Source: Polynucleobacter sp. JS-JIR-II-b4 (GTDB taxonomy: Bacteria; Pseudomonadota; Gammaproteobacteria; Burkholderiales; Burkholderiaceae). Taken from it: a stretch of DNA of 64,000 nucleotides. The notes beneath the pieces are model-generated. The model was not told the origin of the DNA. It did no database searches and worked only from the letters and a program-made list of their open reading frames with translations. The stretch is taken from positions 1,955,243 through 2,019,242 of the forward strand of contig NZ_CP061306.1 of NCBI RefSeq assembly GCF_018687815.1, written 5' to 3'. Positions 54,292 to 63,818 of the stretch are shown piece after piece (position 1 is the first letter of the stretch; each line of letters begins with the position of its first letter). The translations under genes and the position numbers were made by a program.

Positions 54292-56964
54292 GTGGCAACT
54301 AAAGCAACTACCAAAAAAAGCAGCTCAAAGACTACCGCCGGGGACCACCCTAAGGCGCTCATCATTGCGGAGAAGCCTTCTGTTGCCAATGACATTGCCA
54401 AAGCCTTGGGCGGCTTTACGAAGTACGAAGATTATTTTGAGAGCGATGAATTCCTAATCTCTTCCGCGGTTGGCCATTTATTGGAAATTGCCGCCCCTGA
54501 AGAATTTGATGTGAAACGTGGCAAATGGTCGTTTGCCAATTTACCGGTGGTGCCTCCTTATTTTGATTTGCGTCCGATTGTAAAAACAGAATCACGCCTC
54601 AAAGTTTTACAAAAACTCATTAAGCGCAAAGATGTAACTGCCCTCATTAATGCTTGTGACGCGGGGCGTGAGGGTGAATTAATTTTCCGCTTGATTGCGC
54701 AACACGCAAAAGCATCGCAATCTATTAAGCGCTTATGGCTCCAATCGATGACCCCCGCCGCCATTCGCGAAGGCTTTACCAATTTACGCAGCGATGAAGA
54801 CATGAAGCCTCTTGCTGATGCGGCTCGTTGTCGCTCGGAGGCTGACTGGTTGGTCGGCATCAATGGCACGCGCGCAATGACAGCCTTTAATAGCAAGAGC
54901 GGCGGCTTCTTCTTAACGACTGTAGGTCGTGTGCAGACTCCAACACTTTCTATTGTGGTGGAGCGCGAAGAGCTCATTCGCAAGTTCATCTCTAAAGATT
55001 ACTGGGAAGTGAAGGCTGAATTTATCGCTGCTGCTGGCGTGTATGAAGGCCGCTGGTTTGACCCTAAATTCAAAAAGGATGCTGCCGAGCCCGACGCGCG
55101 CGAGAACCGCCTATGGAGTGAGGCTGCAGCTCAAAGTATTGTGGCTGCATGCCGCGGCAAAAAAGCAAGCGTGACTGAAGAAGCCAAGCCTGCTACACAG
55201 CTTGCTCCTCAGCTATTTGATTTAACGAGCTTACAACGTGAAGCGAACGCGCGTTTTGGATTCTCTGCAAAAAATACATTAGGTCTTGCACAGGCTCTAT
55301 ATGAGCGCCACAAAGTATTAACCTATCCACGTACCGACGCAAAAGCGCTTCCTGAGGACTACCTCGATACCGTTAAACAAACCATGGAGAACCTTGCTGA
55401 GCATTCACAAGACTATCGTGCTTTTGCTAAACAAATTTTGAAGGGTGACCCAAAGGATCCTAAGGCCAAAGCGGGCTATGGTTGGGTAAAGCCAAACAAA
55501 CGAATTTTTGATAACTCTAAAATTTCTGATCACTTTGCGATCATCCCAACATTAGAAACGCCTAAAACTTTAAGCGAGCCCGAAGCCAAGCTCTACGACT
55601 TGGTTGTGCGCCGCTTCTTAGCCGTGTTTTATCCTGCCGCAGAGTTCCGTGTGACCACACGCATTTCCGAGGCGTCCGGACACCACTTTAAAACCGAAGG
55701 TCGTGTGCTTGTAAACCCTGGTTGGCTAACGGTTTACGGCAAATCCAATCAAGCAGACGATGAACTCGTTCCCGTCCAAGAGGGTGAGGCTGTACAAACT
55801 GAGTCTATTGCAGCAGTGCCATTGAAAACCAAGCCGCCAGCACGCTATACAGAAGCAACCTTACTCTCCGCAATGGAAAGTGCGGGTAAGTGGGTTGATG
55901 ATGATGACATGCGCGAAGCGATGGCTGAAAAGGGATTGGGTACACCAGCAACTCGAGCCGCCATCATCGAAGGCCTGCTTGCTGAAAAATACATGGTGCG
56001 CGAAGCTCGTGAACTGATTCCAACTGCAAAAGCATTCCAACTGATGACTTTGTTGCGCGGCTTAGATGTTGAAGAGTTAACTCGCCCCGATCTCACTGGT
56101 AGCTGGGAGAACAAACTTTCTCTCATAGAGCAAGGCAAGATGAATCGCGATACTTTCATGCAAGAGATCGCGCAAATGACTCAGCGCATCGTCAAGCGTG
56201 CCAAAGAATATGACAGCGATACCATTCCAGGCGACTACGCCACCATGACCACGCCATGCCCACACTGTAAGGGTCCGGTAAAGGAAAACTATCGACGTTT
56301 TGCCTGTGAAAAGTGCGGCTTTACGATCAGCAAAACACCTGGTGGGCGCGCATTTGAATATCCTGAAGTTGAAGAGTTGTTGCGTGAAAAAACCATCGGT
56401 CCACTACAAGGTTTCCGCAGCAAAATGGGACGCCCATTTGCAGCCATTATTAAATTAAGCGAAATTCCAGAGGATGACAAAGATTATCCAAATGCGGGCT
56501 TCAAACTTGAGTTTGATTTTGGCAACACGCAAGATGATGAGACTGAAGCCGTCGATTTCACGGGCCGTCTAGCGCTAGGCGTTTGTCCAAAGTGTTCGGG
56601 CGCAGTATATGAAGATGGCATGCGTTATGTTTGTGAAAACAATACTGGCCCCAATAAATCATGTGATTTCAAAACCGGAAAAGTAGTTCTACAACAAGAG
56701 GTCTCGCCAGAACAGGTTCAAAAGTTACTGAAAGAGGGCAAAACAGATCTTCTAACTAACTTTAAGTCGAACCGCACTGGGCGTGGCTTTAAGGCCTATT
56801 TAGCGCTAGATTCTGCTGGCAAAATTGGCTTTGAATTTGAGGCTAAAGCACCTAAGGCTGAAGGCGCTGCTCCCGCAAAGAAACGAGCGGGCGCAAGTGC
56901 AGCGACTAAGTCTGCAGCAAAACCTAAGCGTGCAAGCAAAGCAAAGTCATCATCTAGTAGCTGA
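54292..56964 (+). CDS. topB: Type IA DNA topoisomerase (TopB/topoisomerase III-like)
   Basis: An 890-aa type IA topoisomerase starting at GTG. The Toprim domain has ALIIAEKPSVANDIAKALGG and DAGREGELIFRLIAQH; the catalytic Tyr is in KVLTYPRTDAKALP (near residue 345); TTVGRVQTPTLSIVVERE is the type IA core motif. The C-terminus adds two zinc ribbons (CPHCKGPVKENYRRFACEKC; CPKCSGAVYEDGMRYVC), then an Ala/Lys/Ser-rich tail (about 850-890). The last 169 bases are antisense to the 3' end of mnmC. The N-terminal motif favours the topoisomerase III branch; TopA is the alternative. Confidence 0.9.
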   Translation: MATKATTKKSSSKTTAGDHPKALIIAEKPSVANDIAKALGGFTKYEDYFESDEFLISSAVGHLLEIAAPEEFDVKRGKWSFANLPVVPPYFDLRPIVKTESRLKVLQKLIKRKDVTALINACDAGREGELIFRLIAQHAKASQSIKRLWLQSMTPAAIREGFTNLRSDEDMKPLADAARCRSEADWLVGINGTRAMTAFNSKSGGFFLTTVGRVQTPTLSIVVEREELIRKFISKDYWEVKAEFIAAAGVYEGRWFDPKFKKDAAEPDARENRLWSEAAAQSIVAACRGKKASVTEEAKPATQLAPQLFDLTSLQREANARFGFSAKNTLGLAQALYERHKVLTYPRTDAKALPEDYLDTVKQTMENLAEHSQDYRAFAKQILKGDPKDPKAKAGYGWVKPNKRIFDNSKISDHFAIIPTLETPKTLSEPEAKLYDLVVRRFLAVFYPAAEFRVTTRISEASGHHFKTEGRVLVNPGWLTVYGKSNQADDELVPVQEGEAVQTESIAAVPLKTKPPARYTEATLLSAMESAGKWVDDDDMREAMAEKGLGTPATRAAIIEGLLAEKYMVREARELIPTAKAFQLMTLLRGLDVEELTRPDLTGSWENKLSLIEQGKMNRDTFMQEIAQMTQRIVKRAKEYDSDTIPGDYATMTTPCPHCKGPVKENYRRFACEKCGFTISKTPGGRAFEYPEVEELLREKTIGPLQGFRSKMGRPFAAIIKLSEIPEDDKDYPNAGFKLEFDFGNTQDDETEAVDFTGRLALGVCPKCSGAVYEDGMRYVCENNTGPNKSCDFKTGKVVLQQEVSPEQVQKLLKEGKTDLLTNFKSNRTGRGFKAYLALDSAGKIGFEFEAKAPKAEGAAPAKKRAGASAATKSAAKPKRASKAKSSSSS

Positions 56965-58025
56965 GCCGTAATCAGCTTAGCCGCTAGGGCGGACCACAAA
57001 ATTCCTCTCGATCCCAAGGCAGTAGCTAAAAATATTCCTGGGCGCTGAGGAAGTGCGCCGATGATTGGTAAACGATCTCCAGCAACACAACGCACACCAA
57101 CAAAATCTCCAGACTTTATCAACGACGAAAGATTTCCTTCTTCGTAATCCACTAAGCGCTTAGCTTGCTCACGATTGAAGTCATCACTGATTTCTCTTGG
57201 TGAGAGGTCATCCTCACCCTCATCAAAACTAGAGCCAACAATCCATTGATAGCTACCATCATCAAGTTGCTTGGCAGGCAAACAATATCCATCTCCAGAG
57301 ATGCCAACCTGGGGTAATTTTTTGATCCAAGGGTCATTTTGCCGAACCGTGAAAATGCTCAACTGACCGCGCACCGGCCTTAAGGGCAAACGAATACCGA
57401 TACTATTCATAAGATCTTTTGCTTCAATGGCGCAGGCCACTACAACTTGATTTGCAGTCATAATCAGATTGTTTGAGGCATCAAATAAATGCCACTGATC
57501 GCTGAGCTCCTCTAAGCGCGCGATGCGCGTGCTCCACACACAAGTTAATCGCTGTTGTTCGTGTAACAACCCCTTGCTTGTTTCATGCAAATTTAAACCA
57601 GCGCCACGCGGCAACCAAACGCCGCTTTGTTCAATTCCACAAAACCGTTTAGCCTCTTGAGCATCCATGGCAATAGCCATATCTTCATCAAGATTCAGTG
57701 AACGCAAATGCTCTTCTGTTGCAGCTCGATCAAAGGTTTTATCTTTTTTGGTCGGCTGAAATATCCCGTATTGCTGCCACATATTTTTCCAGCGTGCCTC
57801 GGCCAGAAGAAATGCAAGGCGCGTTAGACGCAATAAACGGGGGGCGCCCTTGCCAATATGCGGATGTGCAATGGCATAAGCATGGCTTGAACAGGCGGTG
57901 GCCGGAGATGGAGCGGCGTCAATAATACAAACAGCTTTGCCACGCTCGAGCAACTCATTTGCAATGGTTGCCCCACAAATGCCTGCCCCAATCACCACTA
58001 TTTCATGGTGTTGGGGTTTGGTCAT
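56796..58025 (-). CDS. mnmC: MnmC(C)-like FAD-dependent oxidoreductase
   Basis: A 409-aa flavoprotein corresponding to the C-terminal FAD domain of MnmC, which converts cmnm5-(s2)U34 to nm5-(s2)U34 in tRNA. N-terminal dinucleotide fold VIGAGICGATIANELLERG; GVWLPRGAGLNL, LRPVRGQLSIF, VGVRCVAGDRLPIIGALP and LATALGSRGILWSALAA match MnmC. The methyltransferase half is absent, so this is a stand-alone domain. Its last 56 codons overlap the topoisomerase gene antisense; the family-like LVAALAPARF lies within the overlap, so the overlap is real coding sequence at least to there. Confidence 0.83.
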   Translation of the reverse strand: MTKPQHHEIVVIGAGICGATIANELLERGKAVCIIDAAPSPATACSSHAYAIAHPHIGKGAPRLLRLTRLAFLLAEARWKNMWQQYGIFQPTKKDKTFDRAATEEHLRSLNLDEDMAIAMDAQEAKRFCGIEQSGVWLPRGAGLNLHETSKGLLHEQQRLTCVWSTRIARLEELSDQWHLFDASNNLIMTANQVVVACAIEAKDLMNSIGIRLPLRPVRGQLSIFTVRQNDPWIKKLPQVGISGDGYCLPAKQLDDGSYQWIVGSSFDEGEDDLSPREISDDFNREQAKRLVDYEEGNLSSLIKSGDFVGVRCVAGDRLPIIGALPQRPGIFLATALGSRGILWSALAAKLITAQLLDDDFALLARLGFAADLVAALAPARFFAGAAPSALGALASNSKPILPAESSAK

Positions 58026-58073
58026 TGATTAAGTATTGATAAAACGATTGATGCTGCTATCAGCTTATGAAGC

Positions 58074-59939
58074 TTAAGCATTCAGGCGTTGTTCGATCTT
58101 GGAGCGAGTTTCTTTCATCTCTTTTGGCAAGCGATCGCCAAGGTGCTCGAACAATTCTGTGTGCAGCTTAAGCTCATTCTTCCAATCATCAATTCCAACG
58201 GTGATTGCTTTAGTAAACTTTTCTGCGGAATAGTCGAGACCACCCCAATGCATATCTGTGTACTCTGGAGTAATACCAAATGGGGTTTCTTTGCCGCTTG
58301 CCTTACCTTCTGCGCGGCCCAAAATCCAAGAAAGAACACGCATGTTTTCACCGAAGCCTGGCCATACAAACTTGCCATTCTCATCTTTGCGGAACCAGTT
58401 CACGCAATAGATCTTTGGCAATACTGCGCCTTCAGATTCGAGCTTCTTACCAATATTGAGCCAATGTTGGAAGTAGTCGCTCATGTTGTAACCAGCAAAT
58501 GCAATCATTGCAAATGGGTCGCGACGTACAACGCCGATTTGACCTGTAATGGCTGCGGTGGTTTCAGAGCCCAATGTTGCAGCCATGTAAACGCCCTCAA
58601 CCCAATCACGTGCCTCGCTAACCAAAGGTACGGTATTTGAACGGCGGCCGCCAAACAAGAATGCATCAATAGGAACGCCTGCGGGATCATCCCAATTTGG
58701 ATCAACCGCTGGGTTGTTAGTCGCCGCAACAGTAAAGCGTGAGTTTGGATGCGCGGCTTTACGGCCAGCAGCCCCATCGGCTGGAGTCCAGTCTTTGCCT
58801 TGCCAGTCAATCAAATGTGCTGGTGGAGTTTCTGTCAAACCTTCCCACCAAACATCACCGTCATCAGTCAAACCAACGTTTGTAAAGATCACATCTTGAT
58901 TGAGAGAGTCGATACAGTTTTGATTTGTTTGGCGGTTAGTTCCAGGAGCTACGCCGAAGTAGCCAGACTCTGGGTTAATTGCAAACAAACGAGTTTTGCC
59001 AGTAACGGCATCTTTGCGTGGCTTGATCCAAGCAATGTCATCACCAATAGTGGTAACTTTCCAACCCTCGAATCCCTTTGGAGGAATCATCATGGAGAAG
59101 TTGGTTTTGCCACACGCAGATGGGAATGCGGCTGCGATGTGATATTTTTTACCTTCGGGTGAAGTTACGCCCAAGATCAGCATATGCTCAGCCAGCCAAC
59201 CCTGATCGCGACCCATATTGGAGGCGATGCGTAATGCAAAACATTTTTTACCTAACAATGCATTGCCGCCGTAGCCTGAACCGAAAGACCAAATCTCACG
59301 TGTTTCTGGGTAGTGAACAATGTATTTGTTTTTGTTGTTTGGCCATGCGACGTCTTTTTCACCAGCAGCCAAAGGCTTGCCCACAGTGTGAATACAAGGA
59401 ACAAACTCGCCGTCAGCGCCAAGCTGATCGATTACCGCTTTACCCATGCGAGTCATCAACTTCATATTGATCGCCACATAAGGGCTATCAGACAACTCGA
59501 CACCAATGTGTGCGATTGGCGAACCAATTGGGCCCATAGAGAAGGGCACTACATACATGGTTCTACCGCGCATACAACCATCAAACAATGGATTCAATGT
59601 TGCGCGCATTTCGCTTGGCTCTACCCAATTGTTAGTTGGACCAGCATCTTCTTTCTTTGCTGAGCAGATGAAGGTGCGATCTTCGACACGCGCCACATCC
59701 TCAGGATCAGACAAAGCTAAAAATGAGTTTTTACGCTTAGCAGGGTTAAGGCGCTTAAATACACCAGCACTCACCAACAACTCGCACAATTCGTCGTATT
59801 CAGCTTGTGAGCCATCACACCAACGAATGGCGTCAGGCTTGGTAAGAGCTGCCACTTCGCCAACCCACTCAATTAGACGCTTGTTTTTTACGTAAGCTGG
59901 CGCATTCACATTAATTTGGCCGCTGGTAGTTGAAGTCAT
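58074..59939 (-). CDS. pckG: Phosphoenolpyruvate carboxykinase (GTP)
   Basis: Converts oxaloacetate and GTP to PEP and CO2, linking the TCA cycle to gluconeogenesis. About 621 aa from ATG 59939, which has AGGGA six bases upstream; a longer frame to 60017 adds 26 residues without support. Key regions: [15 protein letters not shown] (P-loop with reactive Cys), [18 protein letters not shown], and [20 protein letters not shown] (guanine and PEP binding). With the DctA-type importer it fits growth on organic acids. Confidence 0.96.
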   Translation of the reverse strand: MTSTTSGQINVNAPAYVKNKRLIEWVGEVAALTKPDAIRWCDGSQAEYDELCELLVSAGVFKRLNPAKRKNSFLALSDPEDVARVEDRTFICSAKKEDAGPTNNWVEPSEMRATLNPLFDGCMRGRTMYVVPFSMGPIGSPIAHIGVELSDSPYVAINMKLMTRMGKAVIDQLGADGEFVPCIHTVGKPLAAGEKDVAWPNNKNKYIVHYPETREIWSFGSGYGGNALLGKKCFALRIASNMGRDQGWLAEHMLILGVTSPEGKKYHIAAAFPSACGKTNFSMMIPPKGFEGWKVTTIGDDIAWIKPRKDAVTGKTRLFAINPESGYFGVAPGTNRQTNQNCIDSLNQDVIFTNVGLTDDGDVWWEGLTETPPAHLIDWQGKDWTPADGAAGRKAAHPNSRFTVAATNNPAVDPNWDDPAGVPIDAFLFGGRRSNTVPLVSEARDWVEGVYMAATLGSETTAAITGQIGVVRRDPFAMIAFAGYNMSDYFQHWLNIGKKLESEGAVLPKIYCVNWFRKDENGKFVWPGFGENMRVLSWILGRAEGKASGKETPFGITPEYTDMHWGGLDYSAEKFTKAITVGIDDWKNELKLHTELFEHLGDRLPKEMKETRSKIEQRLNA

Positions 59940-60029
59940 ATGTTTCCCTATGAAGATTAAATTTTTTAATCCGACGATTTTAACATTTCGGTCACATTTG
60001 CTGTGTGGGCCAGACACAGCACAAACCCT

Positions 60030-61394
60030 TTACTTACCAATGCAGAATTGGCTGAAGATTTTCCCCAAAAGGTCGTCTGGAAGCAGTTTTCCGGTAATTT
60101 CCCCCAAGTGTCTTTGGGCTAAAGAGAGCTCTTCTGCAAATAATTCGAGAGAATTGTTGCCATTTGCAGCGAATTCTTCTGATTTTTCAATATGTTCAGC
60201 CGCGCGCTCTATGCAGTCTAAATGTCTTCTACGAGCCAAAATAGCGCCCTCCTGGGGTCCAGCCCAACCCACAAGCTCCAGAATCTTCTGTTTTAACCCC
60301 TCAATTCCCTCTCCAGTTTTGGCGGAAATCAGCAAAACTTCACTGGGCGCAGTTTTTGATGGTTCTTGGAGCAAATCAACCTTATTCACAAGCTCAAGCA
60401 CGGCGCATTTAGGCGGTAATTCCCTCAAAATCTGAGTTTTTAGGTCGTCCTGTTGGGCGGCCGACTGAGCATCAGTCAAAAAAATCACTATGTCTGCCAA
60501 ACGAATGGCATCCCACGATCTTTCAATGCCTTTTGCCTCTACAACATCCGTTGTTTCGCGCAGACCAGCTGTATCAATAATATGCATGGGCACACCGTCA
60601 ATGGTGATGCTTTCTTTAACCCGGTCTCGAGTTGTCCCGGCAATAGGGGTAACAATGGCGACCTCTTCACCGGCCAAGCGATTAAGCAAAGAGCTTTTCC
60701 CCACATTGGGCGCTCCGGCTAATACCAGCTGAATTCCATCGCGCAAAATTTTTCCCTGCTTAGCGCCCGCACGTAAAGCTTGTAACTTTTCTTTAACCGC
60801 GGTCAAGCGCTGACGTGCCTGAGCATTTTCTAGAAACTCAATTTCTTCCTCTGGAAAATCTAAGGTCGACTCAACCAAAATCCTGAGTTGGGTAATTTCT
60901 TCAATGAGATTATTGATGTCGTCAGAAAAAGCACCCTGCAAAGAACGAGCTGCGCCGCGAACAGCCGCCTCGCTTTGCGCGTCAATTAAATCTGCAATAG
61001 CCTCAGCCTGGGTTAAATCAATTTTGTTGTTGAGATAGGCACGCAGGGTAAATTCGCCCGGCTCTGCAATGACAAGTCCCTCGGATTTGCCCAACTCTAA
61101 ACAGCGTTTCATCACCAACTCAAGAAGTTGTGGGCCACCGTGACACTGAAGCTCTAAAACATCTTCACCCGTAAAAGAAGCTGGTCCAACGAAATGAATT
61201 GCAATGAGCTGATCAATGGCTTGGCCATTCTCATCACAGAGCGTTAATAGATTTACTTGTCTTGGAGGAAGGTTTTTTTGAAATAATGCGCTCGACAAAG
61301 CGCTCAAATTTTTTCCACTGATGCGAATAACCCCGACGCCCGCCTTGCCGGGCGCGGTTGCAATAGCAATGATGGGCAATTTTCTTGTCATCAT
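60030..61394 (-). CDS. mnmE: tRNA modification GTPase MnmE
   Basis: With MnmG, installs the cmnm5 group on U34 of tRNAs; 454 aa. N-terminal folate domain (IAIATAPGKAGVGVIRISG, ELQCHGGPQLLEL), helical domain, and G domain with VLAGAPNVGKSSLLNRLAG, DTAGLRETTDVVEAKG and LVNKVDLL. The invariant C-terminal CIGK is present. The stand-alone MnmC(C) at 57 kb acts later in the same tRNA modification pathway. Start may be the first or second Met. Confidence 0.96.
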   Translation of the reverse strand: MMTRKLPIIAIATAPGKAGVGVIRISGKNLSALSSALFQKNLPPRQVNLLTLCDENGQAIDQLIAIHFVGPASFTGEDVLELQCHGGPQLLELVMKRCLELGKSEGLVIAEPGEFTLRAYLNNKIDLTQAEAIADLIDAQSEAAVRGAARSLQGAFSDDINNLIEEITQLRILVESTLDFPEEEIEFLENAQARQRLTAVKEKLQALRAGAKQGKILRDGIQLVLAGAPNVGKSSLLNRLAGEEVAIVTPIAGTTRDRVKESITIDGVPMHIIDTAGLRETTDVVEAKGIERSWDAIRLADIVIFLTDAQSAAQQDDLKTQILRELPPKCAVLELVNKVDLLQEPSKTAPSEVLLISAKTGEGIEGLKQKILELVGWAGPQEGAILARRRHLDCIERAAEHIEKSEEFAANGNNSLELFAEELSLAQRHLGEITGKLLPDDLLGKIFSQFCIGK

Positions 61395-61434
61395 TGCTGT
61401 CTATTTATTGCAAGCGAGTTATGCCGCGCTCAAA

Positions 61435-63108
61435 TTACTTAGCGGGCTTTTTTCCAAACATCTGATTAATCTGCCACTGTTGAGCAATCGATAGAAGGTT
61501 ATTAGTAACCCAATATAAAACCAAGCCCGCAGGGAAGAAAAAGAACATGATTGAAAAGACGATCGGCATGTACATCATCACCTTCGCCTGAATTGGATCT
61601 GGAGGCGTTGGGTTCAACTTCGTTTGCACAAACATAGAGACAGCCATAATGACCGGCAGAATGTAATACGGGTCAGGCACCGAGAGATCATGAATCCACA
61701 AAACCCATGGTGCGCCACGCATCTCAACCGATGACAACAATACCCAATACAACGAGATAAACACAGGGATCTGAATCACAACCGGCAGGCATCCACCCAA
61801 CGGGTTAATTTTTTCCTTGCGGTACATCTCCATCATGGCTTGATTGAGTTTTTGTGGCTCGCCCTTGTACTGCTCCTTCATGGCCGCCAAGCGCGGCTGC
61901 ACTTCCTTCATGCGGGCCATTGACTTATAACTTGCAGCAGATAGGGGGAAGAACACCAGCTTAATTAAGATGGTCAACAGGATGATGGACCAACCCCAGT
62001 TGCCAACATAACCATGAATTTTTTCAAGCAACCAGAAAATGGGTTTAGCAATAATAGTCAGATAACCGTAGTCCTTGAGCAATTCAAAGCCTGGAGCAAT
62101 CGTCTCCAAAACCTTTTCTTCTTGAGGTCCCACAAATAATCTGGCTTTTTCTACAACAGTTGCTCCTGGGGCAACAACACCTAGGGGTGTTTGCATACCA
62201 ATTCGATACAAGCCGTTGTCTATTCTTCCAGCATAAATATCCCGTGCATCTTTGTCGCCCGGAATCCAGGCGCTCGCAAAGTAGTGCTGAACCATGGCGA
62301 TCCAAGCTGGCTCACCAGCAGCAACTTGCGTTGGGATGGTGATCTTGTTTTTATCTATCGCTGAGAACTCCAGCTTATTAAATTTTTCTTTATCTGTGTA
62401 GGCGGCCGGTCCAGTAAATGTGCTGGCTGAGAAGGCGCCGCCAAATGGGCCGATTTTTTGCTCTTGTGAAGCGTCGCGCACAATTTCTGTGTACAAAACA
62501 AGAGGGTTTGGGTTGTTTGTTGTTTGTGTGACGCGATGGCCAACATCTACTACATAGCTACCAGGATTTAGGATGAATGTTTTTTCAAGTTTGACGCCGT
62601 TACGTTCGCTGGCAAATACTGCAAACGGTCTACCTGAACCATCTTTTCCTGACTGTACTAATTTAAAGGTGCTTGTGTGATTTGGAAGGTCGTTATTGTT
62701 TAAAGAAATTAAACCAGACCGTGCAAAATATTTGTGTGTTGGCGTGTATTGAAAAAGCTCTACTGGATTTTTCTCAGCAGTTAATTCTTTTAATAACTTA
62801 GCATCAATTACATTTGCTCCGCTGGCACTAATTTCCAATACCAACACATCATTTTGGAGTGTAAACTTTTCTGCACCTTCTATGGTGCCACCACTAACCA
62901 CTGGCGTTACGGCAACTGCCGGCGCACCTGCGGCTTGCATAGGGACATCAACTTTGCCTCCCGTTGTGGCCTTGTCAGCAACAGCCGGGGAGTTCGCTGG
63001 GGCGCCACCAAACAAGGATGGCTTGCCTTCATGAACCTGCCAATTGTTGTAGAGCATGAGACCCGACATCGAGAATACTGCCCAAAGAATTGTTTTTTTA
63101 AAGTCCAT
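61435..63108 (-). CDS. yidC: Membrane protein insertase YidC
   Basis: Inserts and folds inner-membrane proteins, with or without SecYEG. It is 557 aa: N-terminal helix (residues 6-23), the large periplasmic beta domain (about 75-350), and the conserved core from LLEKIHGYVGNWGWSIILLTILIKLVFFPLS, with the cytoplasmic loop RMKEVQPRLAAMKEQYKGEPQ and the last helices ending in VLYWVTNNLLSIAQQWQIN. Located in the standard rpmH-rnpA-yidD-yidC-mnmE order. Confidence 0.97.
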   Translation of the reverse strand: MDFKKTILWAVFSMSGLMLYNNWQVHEGKPSLFGGAPANSPAVADKATTGGKVDVPMQAAGAPAVAVTPVVSGGTIEGAEKFTLQNDVLVLEISASGANVIDAKLLKELTAEKNPVELFQYTPTHKYFARSGLISLNNNDLPNHTSTFKLVQSGKDGSGRPFAVFASERNGVKLEKTFILNPGSYVVDVGHRVTQTTNNPNPLVLYTEIVRDASQEQKIGPFGGAFSASTFTGPAAYTDKEKFNKLEFSAIDKNKITIPTQVAAGEPAWIAMVQHYFASAWIPGDKDARDIYAGRIDNGLYRIGMQTPLGVVAPGATVVEKARLFVGPQEEKVLETIAPGFELLKDYGYLTIIAKPIFWLLEKIHGYVGNWGWSIILLTILIKLVFFPLSAASYKSMARMKEVQPRLAAMKEQYKGEPQKLNQAMMEMYRKEKINPLGGCLPVVIQIPVFISLYWVLLSSVEMRGAPWVLWIHDLSVPDPYYILPVIMAVSMFVQTKLNPTPPDPIQAKVMMYMPIVFSIMFFFFPAGLVLYWVTNNLLSIAQQWQINQMFGKKPAK

Positions 63109-63114
63109 TTACAT

Positions 63115-63357
63115 TCACTTAAGTTGGTGTTTTGTATCTTTTACAGCAGGATCATAACCGCCGTGTGACAACGGGTTGCAGCGCAAAATACGCCACGCCG
63201 TTAGGCCAAAGCTTTTAATAAATCCGTAATGACTAAAGCAGTCACATGCATATTGCGAACAGCTGGGCACATACTTGCAGTGCATACCTAAATAAGGGCT
63301 TAAAGCTAGTTGATATATTTTTACCAACTTAATTGCCGCATTATTTAAGGCGCGCAC
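63115..63357 (-). CDS. yidD: Membrane insertion efficiency factor YidD (GTG start)
   Basis: An 80-aa protein with an amphipathic N-terminal helix and the invariant Cys pattern: SPYLGMHCKYVPSCSQYACDCF, then WRILRCNPLSHGGYDPA. It assists YidC-dependent insertion. GTG at 63357 follows the rnpA stop directly, and yidC begins six bases after this gene. Confidence 0.94.
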   Translation of the reverse strand: MRALNNAAIKLVKIYQLALSPYLGMHCKYVPSCSQYACDCFSHYGFIKSFGLTAWRILRCNPLSHGGYDPAVKDTKHQLK

Positions 63358-63675
63358 CTAAAGCAGCCCCGAAATTTGAGAGCGCAAAATTTCTTTTTCT
63401 TTTTTTCTGAGTCTGCCCCGAGTTTCGCGACCGATTGGTTTTTTGAGCTTGACCACAACATCTTTATTTAATGTTTTGGCTTGAGCCGTCCAAACCAATT
63501 CGCGAATCATCCGCTTTAGGCGGTTTCGATCAACCGCTCTTTTGGCCAACTTCTTTGCTACCGCAACCCCCAAGTCAGGCTTGACGCCCTCTTGAGTGGA
63601 TGCAACATACATGCCCCAATACAAACTTGTCTTGGGGCGTGCTTTAAGTAATTCAGAAATCCTTGCGCTATTCAA
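63358..63675 (-). CDS. rnpA: Ribonuclease P protein component (TTG start)
   Basis: Protein cofactor of RNase P, 105 aa. The RNR motif is clear in KKLAKRAVDRNRLKRMIREL (near residues 41-60), followed by KDVVVKLKKPIGRETRGRLR. The start is TTG at 63675, eight bases after the rpmH stop; no ATG is available before YWGMYVAS, which would cut into the fold. It is at the short end of the family. Confidence 0.93.
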   Translation of the reverse strand: MNSARISELLKARPKTSLYWGMYVASTQEGVKPDLGVAVAKKLAKRAVDRNRLKRMIRELVWTAQAKTLNKDVVVKLKKPIGRETRGRLRKKEKEILRSQISGLL

Positions 63676-63683
63676 TGGCTAAA

Positions 63684-63818
63684 TTACACAGCCAAACGCT
63701 TGCGGCCTTTTGCACGACGAGCATTTAAAACTGCGCGTCCGCTTTTGGTTTTCATGCGAATACGGAAGCCGTGTGTACGCTTGCGACGAGTTACTGAGGG
63801 TTGGTAAGTTCTTTTCAT
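63684..63818 (-). CDS. rpmH: 50S ribosomal protein L34
   Basis: A 44-aa protein beginning [20 protein letters not shown] and ending GRKRLAV, an unmistakable L34. AGGGA lies about seven bases before the ATG. An overlapping longer frame in another phase (63679-63870) is spurious. It is the first gene on the minus side of the origin. Confidence 0.98.
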
